Source: Candidatus Schneewindia gallinarum (GTDB taxonomy: Bacteria; Bacillota; Clostridia; Oscillospirales; Ruminococcaceae). Taken from it: 64,000 nucleotides of DNA. Positions 16,458 through 25,064 of the stretch are shown piece by piece. How positions within the stretch are numbered: position 1 is the first letter of the stretch; each line of letters starts with the position of its first letter. The stretch is from NCBI GenBank assembly GCA_904420175.1, contig CAJFUF010000013.1:1-64000 (forward strand). Direction: 5' to 3'. Position numbers and translations under genes: made by a program. Under the pieces are notes generated by a model. It was given only the letters and a program-made list of their open reading frames with translations. It searched no databases and was not told the origin of the DNA.

Positions 16458-16883
16458 ATGTTTGATTTAATGCCTTTTGGAAGAAGGTCCCGTGATCTGG
16501 CCGGCTACTTTGACGACATGGAAAAAAGCTTCTTTGGGGATAGCGGTGTGTTCGCCTGCAAGACGGATGTTCTCGACAAGGGCGACCACTATGAACTGGA
16601 TGCGGAACTGCCCGGCTTTAAGAAAGAGGACATCAAGCTGGATGTGGAGAACGGCTATTTGACCATCAGCGCCGAGCACAGCGAGGAAAACGAGGATAAG
16701 GATGAAAAGAAAAACTATATCCGGCGCGAGCGCAGCTACGGTTCGTTCAGAAGAAGCTTTGATCTAAGCGGCGTGGTGGAGGATGGAATCACCGCCGAGT
16801 ATAAGGACGGTGTCTTAAAGCTGAAACTGCCCAAGAAGGAAGCAACGCCGGAGCCCACGGCAAGGCGCATTGAAATCCGCTGA
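16458..16883 (+). CDS. Hsp20/alpha-crystallin small heat-shock chaperone
   Basis: 141 aa ATP-independent holdase that binds unfolding proteins. The alpha-crystallin domain covers about 38-130 (YELDAELPGFKKEDIKLDVENGYLTISAEH, SYGSFRRSFDLSG, AEYKDGVLKLKLPKKE). A short N-terminal MFDLMPFGRRS segment and C-terminal RRIEIR complete it. Starts at ATG 16458 after GAAACGAGG. Likely HrcA control through the CIRCE upstream. A terminator follows at 16927. Confidence 0.95.
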   Translation: MFDLMPFGRRSRDLAGYFDDMEKSFFGDSGVFACKTDVLDKGDHYELDAELPGFKKEDIKLDVENGYLTISAEHSEENEDKDEKKNYIRRERSYGSFRRSFDLSGVVEDGITAEYKDGVLKLKLPKKEATPEPTARRIEIR

Positions 16884-16926
16884 AAGGACGCTTGCAAACA
16901 GGGTGTTCCGGTAGTATAATGGAAAA

Positions 16927-16954
16927 AAACAGGCCTCATATGGGGCCTGTTTTT
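16927..16954 (+). terminator. intrinsic terminator after hsp20
   Basis: AAACAGGCC (16927-16935) / GGCCTGTTT (16944-16952) followed by a T run. Confidence 0.85.
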
Positions 16955-16977
16955 CTGTAGGGGGGAACGCTTGTCCA

Positions 16978-18375
16978 ATGGAAACGACGGAGAACAAACT
17001 GGGAACTGCGCCGGTGGGAAAGCTGCTGTTCAGCCTTGCGCTGCCGGCCATTGCAGCGCAGGTTATCAACGCGCTGTACAACATTGTGGACCGCATTTAT
17101 ATCGGCAGGCTGCCGGGCAGCGAGGGGTCGCTGGCGCTGGCGGGGCTTGGCATCGCCTACCCGCTGATCCTGATTATTTCTGCCTTTGCGTCACTGGTGG
17201 GCATGGGCGGCGCGCCGCGCGCCTCCATCAAGATGGGGCAGAAGGATCACGACGGGGCGGAGCGGATTCTCGGGAATTCCTTTGTAATGCTGTTGATCCT
17301 GTCCGCGGTGCTGACAGCGTTTTTCCTCGCATTGAAAACCCCGCTGCTGTCCCTGTTCGGTGCGACGGAGGACATCCTGCCCATTGCGGACGAGTATTTT
17401 ACCATCTATCTGTGCGGCACCCTGTTTGTGCAGCTGCCCCTTGGGTTAAACCCCTTTATTTCCGCGCAGGGCTTTGCAAAAACCGGCATGCTGACAGTGG
17501 CCATCGGTGCGCTCAGCAACATCATTCTTGACCCCATCCTTATTTTCGGACTGGACATGGGGGTCAGCGGCGCGGCCATCGCCACTGTGGCATCCCAGTT
17601 CATCTCTGCCGTGTGGGTGATGGCGTTTCTGTGCAGCAAAAAATCCGGCCTTCGCATCAGAAGATGCCGGCTGGGCCTTCAGCCGAAGGTCATCGGCCCG
17701 GTCATTGCCCTCGGCGTGTCGCCCTTCATCATGCAGGCCACGGAAAGCTTGGTGCAGCTGGCGCTGAATGGGGGGATGAAAAGCTACGGCGGGGCCGAAG
17801 CCAACACCCTGGTGGGCGCCATGACGATTATGATTAGCATCATGCAGTTCCTGCTGATGCCGCTGGTGGGGCTGACACAGGGCGCGCAGCCCATTATTAG
17901 CTATAATTATGGCGCAAACCGGCTGGGACGGGTGAAGAGGACGTTCCGCCTGCTGTTCATCAGCTCCATGACATACTCCACCCTGATGTGGGCGCTGTGT
18001 ATGCTGTTCCCCCAGCTGTTTATGCTGGTTTTCACAAACGACGCCCCCACGGTGGCGGCAGGGACGTCCGGCCTTCGCATTTTTGCAGCCGGCCTACTGC
18101 TGCTGGGTGCGCAGTACTCCTGCCAGCAGACGCTGGTGGCACTGGGCCAGGCGAAGGTGTCGCTGGTTCTGGCACTGCTTCGCAAGGTAATCCTGCTGAT
18201 CCCGCTGGCAGTGGTGCTGCCCATGTTCTTCGGCGTCGGCGGCATCTATGTCTCGGAGCCCATTGCCGATGTGGTTGCGGCCCTGACCACCACCACGGTA
18301 TTTTACTTTATTCAAAAAAAACTGTTCCGCTCCCCCGGCCTTCCGGCTGGGGAGAAGAAGCAGGCCGGCATATAA
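16978..18375 (+). CDS. MATE family efflux transporter
   Basis: 465 aa, twelve predicted membrane helices in two homologous halves, cation-coupled drug or metabolite exporter in the cytoplasmic membrane. Begins with the family pattern GKLLFSLALPAIAAQVINALYNIVDRIYIG, and the second half carries LTQGAQPIISYNYGANRLGRVKRTF. ATG 16978 follows GGGGGGAA. Substrate unknown. Alone between two terminators. Confidence 0.95.
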   Translation: METTENKLGTAPVGKLLFSLALPAIAAQVINALYNIVDRIYIGRLPGSEGSLALAGLGIAYPLILIISAFASLVGMGGAPRASIKMGQKDHDGAERILGNSFVMLLILSAVLTAFFLALKTPLLSLFGATEDILPIADEYFTIYLCGTLFVQLPLGLNPFISAQGFAKTGMLTVAIGALSNIILDPILIFGLDMGVSGAAIATVASQFISAVWVMAFLCSKKSGLRIRRCRLGLQPKVIGPVIALGVSPFIMQATESLVQLALNGGMKSYGGAEANTLVGAMTIMISIMQFLLMPLVGLTQGAQPIISYNYGANRLGRVKRTFRLLFISSMTYSTLMWALCMLFPQLFMLVFTNDAPTVAAGTSGLRIFAAGLLLLGAQYSCQQTLVALGQAKVSLVLALLRKVILLIPLAVVLPMFFGVGGIYVSEPIADVVAALTTTTVFYFIQKKLFRSPGLPAGEKKQAGI

Positions 18376-18378
18376 GAA

Positions 18379-18420
18379 AAGGCCCCGGCGCAGCTTTCGC
18401 TGTGCCGGGGCCTTGTTTTT
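18379..18420. terminator. bidirectional terminator
   Basis: AAGGCCCCGGCGCAG pairs with CTGTGCCGGGGCCTT around a CTTTCG loop (18379-18413); T-rich on one side and AAAA on the other. Shared by converging genes. Confidence 0.85.
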
Positions 18421-19376
18421 CAGTAGCCCGCCTTTCGGTCCACCACCTGATGAAGCGGCTCACCCGCGCGGTACCGGGCCAGATTGTCGAGAAACAGCCT
18501 GCCAATCCGCTGCACGTTGCCGTCAAGGCTGTTTCCCCCGCTCATGTGCGGGGTGATAAACACCTGCTGCATGTCCCACAGGGGGTTGTCCTGCGGCAGA
18601 GGCTCCGGATCGGTCACATCAAGGGCTGCACCGGAAAGTAAGCCGTCGTCCAGTGCCTCCTTCAGCGCACCAAGCTCAAGCGCACTGCCCCTTCCCACGT
18701 TCAGCAGCACCGCGCCCCGTTTGCAGTGGGCAAGCATCTGCCTGTCGAACAGCCGCTTTGTTTCTGTTGTCTCCGGCAGGCACAGCGCCACCACGTCGGC
18801 CCGGCCCAGCGCATGGGGCAGATGGTCCGGCGTGATGGTTTCGTCCGCCAGCGGATGGGCCGCGCCGCTGCGCCGGACACCGATAATCCGGCAGCCAAAG
18901 GGCCGCAGCCGGGCGGCGAACTCCCCGCCGATGTCCCCCAGCCCGACAATCAGCACAGTTGCCCCGTAAAGGGAGCGCAGCGGCCCCGCGGCCGACCAGT
19001 CGCGGGCCTGCTGCTTGCGGTCATATTCCCTGACACGGCGGAGCAGCACCAGCGTCATGGTGACAAGGTGCTCTGCAATTCCGATGCCGTATGCACCGGA
19101 GGAGTTGGTGAGCACCACCTCCTCCGTGTGATAAACACCCGGGCTGCAATAGGGGTCGACCCCTGCCGAGGGGGTCTGGTGCCAGCGCAGCTTCACCGCC
19201 TTTTGCAAAACGGAAGGGTCCTTCACAAGACCGAACAGGATTTCCGTATCCGCAAGATCCGCACCGTCGGTCCGGGGCGGGACGGTGCGCACCTCATACT
19301 CCGGCGCGACGGCTTTCACCTCCTCCAACAGGGGGGTGGTAAAGGGGGAGTTTACAATGGTCAATACCGGTTTCAT
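18420..19376 (-). CDS. D-2-hydroxyacid dehydrogenase family protein
   Basis: 318 aa NAD(P)-dependent enzyme interconverting 2-keto and D-2-hydroxy acids. Dinucleotide fold IVGLGDIGGEFAARL (near residue 140), catalytic Arg in NVGRGSALE, Glu in DVTDPEPLP and His in ITPHMSGG are all present. The N-terminal substrate domain is diverged, and the substrate cannot be assigned. AAGGAAGTG lies before the ATG. Confidence 0.9.
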   Translation of the reverse strand: MKPVLTIVNSPFTTPLLEEVKAVAPEYEVRTVPPRTDGADLADTEILFGLVKDPSVLQKAVKLRWHQTPSAGVDPYCSPGVYHTEEVVLTNSSGAYGIGIAEHLVTMTLVLLRRVREYDRKQQARDWSAAGPLRSLYGATVLIVGLGDIGGEFAARLRPFGCRIIGVRRSGAAHPLADETITPDHLPHALGRADVVALCLPETTETKRLFDRQMLAHCKRGAVLLNVGRGSALELGALKEALDDGLLSGAALDVTDPEPLPQDNPLWDMQQVFITPHMSGGNSLDGNVQRIGRLFLDNLARYRAGEPLHQVVDRKAGY

Positions 19377-19509
19377 ATTTTGTCACTTCCTTTTTGGGAA
19401 CACCCGGGGCCGCAGCCCGGCGAAGGCCGTTGTACCCGCGGGAGCCCCTGCACAGGTCTGTTTTGCCCGGGCTTTTACCAGTATACCACAAAAAAGTTTT
19501 TTCGTGTGC

Positions 19510-19538
19510 TTGACAGGCCGCGTCGGGTGTGTTATACT
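19510..19538 (+). promoter_or_regulatory. near-consensus promoter of the T-box leader
   Basis: TTGACA (19510-19515), 17-base spacer, TATACT (19533-19538). Transcription should start about 19545, giving a leader of about 375 bases before the coding start at 19922. Confidence 0.88.
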
Positions 19539-19544
19539 CCTTTT

Positions 19545-19822
19545 CGATAGCTTGAAATGTGAGGATAAGAGACACGGGCGCAGCGCCCCCTCATTGCAGA
19601 GAGCCGCCGGTTGGTGCAAGGCGGTATGATGGTGCCGGGCCTATCCCTCTTTAGCAGTCTGCTGAAAAATCAGTAAGCAGCACCGGCTTTTCCCCGTTAC
19701 AGGAAACCGTATTGCGCCGCAGGGCAAGATAGGGAATAAGTGGCTGTGGCTTTCACAGCAAACGAAGTGGTACCGCGGAAGTTTGGCTTTCGTCTTCGAC
19801 AGGAAGACGGGGGCTTTTTTTA
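19545..19822 (+). ncRNA. T-box riboswitch leader
   Basis: The T-box core AACGAAGTGGTACCGCGG is at 19761-19778. Stem I shows the conserved AGAGA and distal-loop motif GGTTGGTGCAAGGC (19609-19622). A terminator follows: GCTTTCGTCTTC / GAAGACGGGGGC (stem 19786-19814) and seven T. Such leaders read the charging state of one tRNA and prevent termination when it is uncharged. The tRNA-contacting bulge reads UGGU, which pairs with an ACCA end, so the tRNA should have A73. I could not fix the specifier codon by hand folding. Confidence 0.93.
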
Positions 19823-19921
19823 TTGCCTTTTCCGTCGGCCGCCGACCACATTTTCAGGTTCCTTTCCGGGAGTTCGCCGCCCCGGGAAGCAAAACTGGCG
19901 GAATGAAGGAGTACGAGGAAA

Positions 19922-22198
19922 ATGGAAAATCCGTTAAGTCTGGTTGCAGAGCGTGTCCGGGGCCTTCGTCAGATGATGGACATCCCGCTGGAGGAGATGG
20001 CCGCCGTGACCGATTCCACCGTGGAGGAATACGCCGCCTTTGAGGAGGGGCGTGTGGACGCCAATTTTACGTTCCTGTTCAAGTGCGCCGTGCGGCTCGG
20101 CGTGGATTTAAGCGAGCTTGTCACCGGCGACGACCCGAAGCTGAGCTTTTACACCGTAACCCGCAAGGGGGAGGGCATGCCCATCAAACGCCGCGCCGGG
20201 TTTGATTACCAGCACCTTGCGGCCATGCTGAAAAACCGCTTGTCCGAGCCGTTTGTGGTCACGGCCAAGTACTCGGAGGAGGAACAGCACGCGCCGATCC
20301 ACCTGTCCACCCATGAGGGGCAGGAGATGGACTTTGTCCTGTCCGGCGCGCTGAAGGTCCAGTTGGAGGACCACACCGAGGTGCTGCACGCCGGGGACAG
20401 CGTGTACTACGACGCATCCCACCGGCACGGCATGATTGCCGTCGAAGGGGAGGACTGCCAGTTTTTAGCGGTGGTGGTCCGCGGCGGCGAGATGGAGTAC
20501 CGCTCCCCGGAGGAGCAGACCAAGGTGGTAAAACCTGCCGACCGGGAACTGCTGTACAAGCAGTTTGTCCATGAGACGCTGGATGAAAACGGCCATTTGA
20601 AGGATATCACCTTCCAGAACACCGAGCAGTTCAACTTTGGCTTCGACGTGGTGGACGCCCTTGGCAAAAAATGCCCGGATAAGCTGGCCATGAAGTGGGT
20701 GTCCAACCAGTATGAGGAGAAGGACTTTACCTTCGGCGATATGTCCCGCTACTCCAGCATGACGGCCAACTACCTGAAAAGCCTTGGCATCGGCAAGGGC
20801 GACCGGGTGATGCTGGTGCTGAAACGGCACTACCAGTTCTGGTTCAGCATTGTGGCGCTGCACAAGCTGGGCGCTGTGGCCATCCCCGCAACCAACCAGC
20901 TGATGAAGAAGGACTTTGTGTACCGCTTCAATGCCGCCGGAATCAAGGCGGTGCTGTGTACGGCGGATGGAGAGGTGTCGGACGCCGTGGACGAGGCGCT
21001 GGCCGAATCCCCCACCGTGCAGGTGAAGGTGCTGGTAAACGGCAGCAAGCCCGGTTGGCATAATTTTAATGAGGAATTCACCGCGTTCCCGGATACGTTC
21101 CAGCGCCCGGTGGGCGAACTGTTTGCCGGCGGGGAGGACCCGATGCTGATGTACTTCACCTCCGGCACCACCGGCTACCCCAAAATTGCTTCCCACAGCT
21201 TTACCTATCCCCTCGGCCACATTGTCACTGCACGCTGGTGGCACAACGTGGATCCCGACGGGCTGCACTTTGCCATCTCGGACACCGGCTGGGGCAAGGC
21301 CGTGTGGGGCAAGCTGTACGGCCAGTGGCTGTGTGAGGCGGCTGTGTTCACTTACGACTTCGACCGCTTCCATGCGGACGATATCTTGAAGATGTTTGCA
21401 AAGTACCACATCACCACCTTCTGTGCGCCGCCCACCATGTACCGCATGTTTATCAAGGAGGACCTGTCCAAATATGATCTGTCGTCCTTAACCTACTCCT
21501 GCACCGCGGGAGAGGCGCTGAACCCCGAGGTGTTCCAGCAGTGGTACAACGCCACGGGGCTGAAAATGATGGAGGGCTTTGGCCAGACGGAGACGACGCT
21601 GGTGCTGGCCAACCTCATCGGGATGGAGCCGAAGCCCGGCTCCATGGGCAAGCCCAACCCCCAGTATGATGTGACGCTGCTGACGACGGACGGCGTACCC
21701 GCCAAAGTGGGCGAAGTGGGGGAGATCTGCCTTAGGACCGATGCAAGAAAGCCCGCAGGCGTGTTCCTCGGCTACTTCCGGGATGAGGAGAAAACCCGGG
21801 CGGCATGGCATGACGGCTACTACCACACCGGAGACATGGCGTGGATGGATGAGGAGGGCTACTACTGGTATGTGGGCCGCATTGACGACCTTATCAAGTC
21901 CTCCGGCTACCGGATCGGCCCGTTTGAGATCGAGTCGGTCATCATGGAGCTGCCCTATGTGCTGGAGTGTGCCGTGACCGGCGTCCCGGATGAGGTGCGC
22001 GGCCAGCTGGTAAAGGCGACGATTGTCCTTGTCAAGGGAAATACCCCGTCAGAGGCGCTGAAGAAAGAGATTCAGAACTATGTCAAGGAAAAGACCGCCC
22101 CCTACAAATATCCCCGTGTGGTGGAATTTGTGGAGGAACTGCCCAAAACCATCAGCGGAAAGATCCGCCGCAACGAAATCCGCGGCGACAAGCAGTAA
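19922..22198 (+). CDS. XRE-HTH / cupin / AMP-dependent acyl-CoA ligase fusion
   Basis: 758 aa with three parts. An XRE-type helix-turn-helix at about 6-62 (VAERVRGLRQMMDIPLEEMA); a cupin at about 110-195 (HLSTHEGQEMDFVLSG, LHAGDSVYYDASHRHG); and an AMP-forming acid-CoA ligase from about 225 to the end, with the nucleotide loop YFTSGTTGYPK (near 410), GFGQTE, GRIDDLIKSSGYRIGP and the catalytic Lys in TISGKIRR (near 744). It likely activates a carboxylic acid to its CoA thioester and may also bind DNA. ATG 19922 follows GAAGGAG. Controlled by the T-box upstream. Substrate unknown; medium-chain and aryl acid ligases are the nearest types. Confidence 0.88.
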   Translation: MENPLSLVAERVRGLRQMMDIPLEEMAAVTDSTVEEYAAFEEGRVDANFTFLFKCAVRLGVDLSELVTGDDPKLSFYTVTRKGEGMPIKRRAGFDYQHLAAMLKNRLSEPFVVTAKYSEEEQHAPIHLSTHEGQEMDFVLSGALKVQLEDHTEVLHAGDSVYYDASHRHGMIAVEGEDCQFLAVVVRGGEMEYRSPEEQTKVVKPADRELLYKQFVHETLDENGHLKDITFQNTEQFNFGFDVVDALGKKCPDKLAMKWVSNQYEEKDFTFGDMSRYSSMTANYLKSLGIGKGDRVMLVLKRHYQFWFSIVALHKLGAVAIPATNQLMKKDFVYRFNAAGIKAVLCTADGEVSDAVDEALAESPTVQVKVLVNGSKPGWHNFNEEFTAFPDTFQRPVGELFAGGEDPMLMYFTSGTTGYPKIASHSFTYPLGHIVTARWWHNVDPDGLHFAISDTGWGKAVWGKLYGQWLCEAAVFTYDFDRFHADDILKMFAKYHITTFCAPPTMYRMFIKEDLSKYDLSSLTYSCTAGEALNPEVFQQWYNATGLKMMEGFGQTETTLVLANLIGMEPKPGSMGKPNPQYDVTLLTTDGVPAKVGEVGEICLRTDARKPAGVFLGYFRDEEKTRAAWHDGYYHTGDMAWMDEEGYYWYVGRIDDLIKSSGYRIGPFEIESVIMELPYVLECAVTGVPDEVRGQLVKATIVLVKGNTPSEALKKEIQNYVKEKTAPYKYPRVVEFVEELPKTISGKIRRNEIRGDKQ

Positions 22199-22206
22199 AA
22201 ACAGAG

Positions 22207-22240
22207 GTGGCCCGGGGGAATCTCCCCCGGGCCACTTTTT
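22207..22240. terminator. bidirectional terminator
   Basis: GTGGCCCGGGGGA (22207-22219) / TCCCCCGGGCCAC (22223-22235) then T run. Shared by converging genes. Confidence 0.9.
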
Positions 22241-23252
22241 ACAGAAGGCCTTTCAGCTCCTGTATCAGCTTTGCTTTTTTCTCCGGTGCAAGGAAGGCTG
22301 CCTCCGCGGAATAGAGGTTCATCTGAATCAGATCCTTTTCCGTAAAGCCCATCTCCTTCATGCACACTTCATACTCATGATCAAGGGTGATGCCGGACAG
22401 GACCGGATTGTCCGTGTTGACGGTGACGCGCATTCCCATGTCGTACAGGGCTTTCAGCGGGTGCTCACGGTAGCTGGGCTGGCTTTGGCACTGGATGTTG
22501 CTGGTGGGGCACACCTCCAGCGTGACCCCCTCCCTGATGGCCCGCTCACACAGCTGTTTGTCGTCAAAAATATGGTGGCCGTGGCCGATGCGCTTGGCTC
22601 CGAAGTCCAGCGCGTCCCTCACCGTGTCCGGCCCCTGGGAATCGCCCGCATGGCAGGTGAAGGGCACGTGCAGCCCCCGCGCCAGCTCAAAAATTTCTGC
22701 GTAGTCGCTCAGGGGGCACAGGCCCTCCGCCCCGGCAAGGTCGACAGCCACGACCCCCTCCCCAAGGTAATGCGCCGCCAGCCGCACCGTCTCGATGTTC
22801 TCGTGGCGGTTCTTGTCCGCCCCGCCCACGGCCATGGCGCACAGAATGATGTTTGCATCCATGCAGGGCGCTTCCTCCAGCCCCTGCCTGCGTCCCTCCA
22901 GCACCGCCTCAACCGCGTCCTGCTGGGTCAGGGTCTGCCGTGTGTGCAGCTGCGGGGCAAAGCGGATTTCTGCATAGCGCAGCCCCTCGTCTGCAAGCCG
23001 GACAATCAGCTCTTTTGTCACCCGGCTTAACGCCTGGCTGTTCTGCAAAATTTTCAAAGGGATTTCAAACCGGGCCAGATATTCGTTGACACTGCGGCAA
23101 TTCGCCGTAACGGTGAGAAAATGGCGGAATTCCTCCACCGTGTCGGCAGGCATCGGAATCCCCTCCTCCTTTGCAAGCTGAAAGGCGGTCTCCGGCTGGA
23201 CGGCCCCGTCCAGATGCAGGTGCAGGTCAATTTTGGGAAAATCAAACGACAT
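22239..23252 (-). CDS. add: adenosine deaminase
   Basis: 337 aa zinc enzyme turning adenosine or deoxyadenosine into inosine forms. Metal and active-site motifs: [35 protein letters not shown] and [10 protein letters not shown]. Length is normal. AAAGGAG lies before the ATG. Not in an operon, but it fits the purine salvage seen elsewhere in the window. Confidence 0.95.
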   Translation of the reverse strand: MSFDFPKIDLHLHLDGAVQPETAFQLAKEEGIPMPADTVEEFRHFLTVTANCRSVNEYLARFEIPLKILQNSQALSRVTKELIVRLADEGLRYAEIRFAPQLHTRQTLTQQDAVEAVLEGRRQGLEEAPCMDANIILCAMAVGGADKNRHENIETVRLAAHYLGEGVVAVDLAGAEGLCPLSDYAEIFELARGLHVPFTCHAGDSQGPDTVRDALDFGAKRIGHGHHIFDDKQLCERAIREGVTLEVCPTSNIQCQSQPSYREHPLKALYDMGMRVTVNTDNPVLSGITLDHEYEVCMKEMGFTEKDLIQMNLYSAEAAFLAPEKKAKLIQELKGLL

Positions 23253-23325
23253 GGCGTGCGCTCCTTTACCTCAGTTTTCCTTATTATACCAGAAAAAAAC
23301 TTTTAAAAAAACTGAAAATTCCCTC

Positions 23326-23354
23326 TTGCAAAAGAAATACCTTTGTGGTATACT
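23326..23354 (+). promoter_or_regulatory. promoter for rubrerythrin
   Basis: TTGCAA (23326-23331), 17-base spacer, TATACT (23349-23354). The gene starts 50 bases downstream. Confidence 0.7.
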
Positions 23355-23404
23355 TTAGACAAACAAGAACAGTTACTATTTTTACAATGAAGGAGGACTT
23401 TTCC

Positions 23405-23947
23405 ATGAAGAAGTTTGTTTGTTCCGTTTGCGGTTATGTGTATGAGGGCGAGCAGCCGCCGGAGTTCTGCCCCCAGTGCAAGGCCCCCGCTTCCAAGTTT
23501 ACGGAGGCGGCCGGCGAGATGAGCTGGGCGGACGAGCACAAGATCGGCGTGGCGCAGGGCCTGGATGCTGAGGTTGTTTCCGGCCTGAAGATGAACTTTG
23601 AGGGCGAGTGCACCGAGGTTGGCATGTATCTTGCCATGGCCCGCCAGGCACATAGAGAGGGCTATCCTGAAATCGCCGCTGCGTTTGAGAAGTACGCCTA
23701 TGAGGAGGCGGAGCACGCTGCCAAGTTTGCAGAGCTGCTGGGTGAGGTTGTGACCCCCTCCACCAAAAAGAATCTGGAAATGCGCGCCATGGCTGAGAAC
23801 GGCGCCTGCGACGGCAAGAAGAAGCTGGCTGCCCGTGCGAAGGAGCTGGGCTACGACGCGGTACACGACACCGTACATGAGATGGCCAAGGACGAAGCAC
23901 GTCACGGCTGCGGCTTCCAGGGCCTTTTAAAGAGATATTTCGGCTAA
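23405..23947 (+). CDS. reverse rubrerythrin (rubredoxin domain first)
   Basis: 180 aa peroxide-reducing di-iron protein of anaerobes. The rubredoxin-type zinc/iron ribbon is at the N-terminus (C6, C9, C22, C25) and the ferritin-like four-helix domain follows, with ligands in [30 protein letters not shown] and KDEARHG. Domain order is the reverse of classical rubrerythrin. AAGGAGGAC lies before ATG 23405. Single-gene unit with its own promoter and terminator. Confidence 0.93.
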   Translation: MKKFVCSVCGYVYEGEQPPEFCPQCKAPASKFTEAAGEMSWADEHKIGVAQGLDAEVVSGLKMNFEGECTEVGMYLAMARQAHREGYPEIAAAFEKYAYEEAEHAAKFAELLGEVVTPSTKKNLEMRAMAENGACDGKKKLAARAKELGYDAVHDTVHEMAKDEARHGCGFQGLLKRYFG

Positions 23948-23975
23948 ACCATTTGTTTGTACTCCTTTTTCTATC

Positions 23976-24014
23976 AAAAAGAGCATCCGGAGTGTTTCCG
24001 GATGCTCTTTTTTT
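23976..24014 (+). terminator. intrinsic terminator after rubrerythrin
   Basis: AAAAAGAGCATCCGG / CCGGATGCTCTTTTT with a seven-base loop and a long T run. Confidence 0.92.
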
Positions 24015-24048
24015 CTAAAAAGCTAATGTAATTTGCGCCGCAGTTTGC

Positions 24049-24054
24049 TATAAT
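24049..24054 (+). promoter_or_regulatory. -10 box TATAAT for the ROK kinase gene
   Basis: A perfect TATAAT whose last two bases form the first two of the ATG at 24053, which therefore cannot be the start codon. The -35 is poor. A leader of about 30 bases reaches the GTG at 24089. Confidence 0.6.
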
Positions 24055-24088
24055 GGAACAGGTAACGCAAACGAAAGGGGTGACGCCG

Positions 24089-25033
24089 GTGCCGGTACGG
24101 ATTGGCGTGGATTTAGGAGGGACGAATATCGCCGTGGGCCTGGTGGACGACGGCTGTAACCTGCTTGCTAAGGCAAGCGTCCCCACCCGGGCGGGCCGTC
24201 CCTTTGGTGAAATTGTGGACGACATGGCAGGGGCGGTACAGGACCTTGTAAAGGAACAGGGCCTTTCCCTGCACGACTGCACGGGCGTGGGGGTGGGCGT
24301 ACCCGGCACCTGCGACGGAAACACCGGAACAGTGTGCTTCGCCCCCAATCTGTTTTGGAAGGACGTGCCGCTGCGGGACGCGCTGCACACCCGTCTGGGT
24401 GTCCCGGTGCACATCAGCAACGACGCCAACTGCGCCGCCCTGGGGGAGCAGCTGACAGGCGCGGCAAAGGGCTACGGCAGTGTAATCTGCATTACCCTCG
24501 GCACCGGCGTGGGCGGCGGCATCATCCTGGACGGCCGGCTGTTTGAGGGGAACCGTGCCATGGGGGCGGAGGTCGGCCACATGGTTATCGACCCGGACGG
24601 CCCCCTGTGCGGATGCGGCCGCCACGGCTGCTTTGAGGCGTTCGCCTCCTCCACGGCGCTGATCCGCCAAACACGGGAACTGATGGAGAGGGAGCCGGAC
24701 AGCGGACTGGAGGCGTTTTTAAAAGCGGACGGGACGGTCAGCGGCCGCACGGCATTTCTGGCCGCCCGCGCCGGGAATGAGGCGGGCGCAAGGCTGGTGA
24801 AGCAGTATGTGCGCTATCTCGGAATTGGCGTTACAAACCTGATTAACGTGTTTATGCCGGAGGCCGTTCTCATCGGCGGCGGGATTTCCGGCGAGGGGGA
24901 GTATCTGCTTACCCCCCTGAGACGGTATGTGAAGGAGCATGTGTACGGCGGAAACCGCGCCCCCGAGGTGGCCATTTTGAAGGCGACCCTCGGCAACGAC
25001 GCGGGCATCATCGGCGCGGCCATGCTGAGATAA
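24089..25033 (+). CDS. ROK family sugar kinase (glucokinase type)
   Basis: 314 aa. ATP-phosphate motif [12 protein letters not shown] at the N-terminus, a sugar-binding [12 protein letters not shown] segment, GTGVGGGII, and the ROK zinc motif [14 protein letters not shown]. Most such enzymes phosphorylate glucose; other hexoses are possible. GTG 24089 is chosen because AAAGGGG is seven bases upstream and the ATG at 24053 lies in the -10 box. Followed 31 bases later by the hydratase gene. Confidence 0.9.
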   Translation: MPVRIGVDLGGTNIAVGLVDDGCNLLAKASVPTRAGRPFGEIVDDMAGAVQDLVKEQGLSLHDCTGVGVGVPGTCDGNTGTVCFAPNLFWKDVPLRDALHTRLGVPVHISNDANCAALGEQLTGAAKGYGSVICITLGTGVGGGIILDGRLFEGNRAMGAEVGHMVIDPDGPLCGCGRHGCFEAFASSTALIRQTRELMEREPDSGLEAFLKADGTVSGRTAFLAARAGNEAGARLVKQYVRYLGIGVTNLINVFMPEAVLIGGGISGEGEYLLTPLRRYVKEHVYGGNRAPEVAILKATLGNDAGIIGAAMLR

Positions 25034-25064
25034 AAGCAAGGAAGGCAAGGAGAGAAGAACAGGT

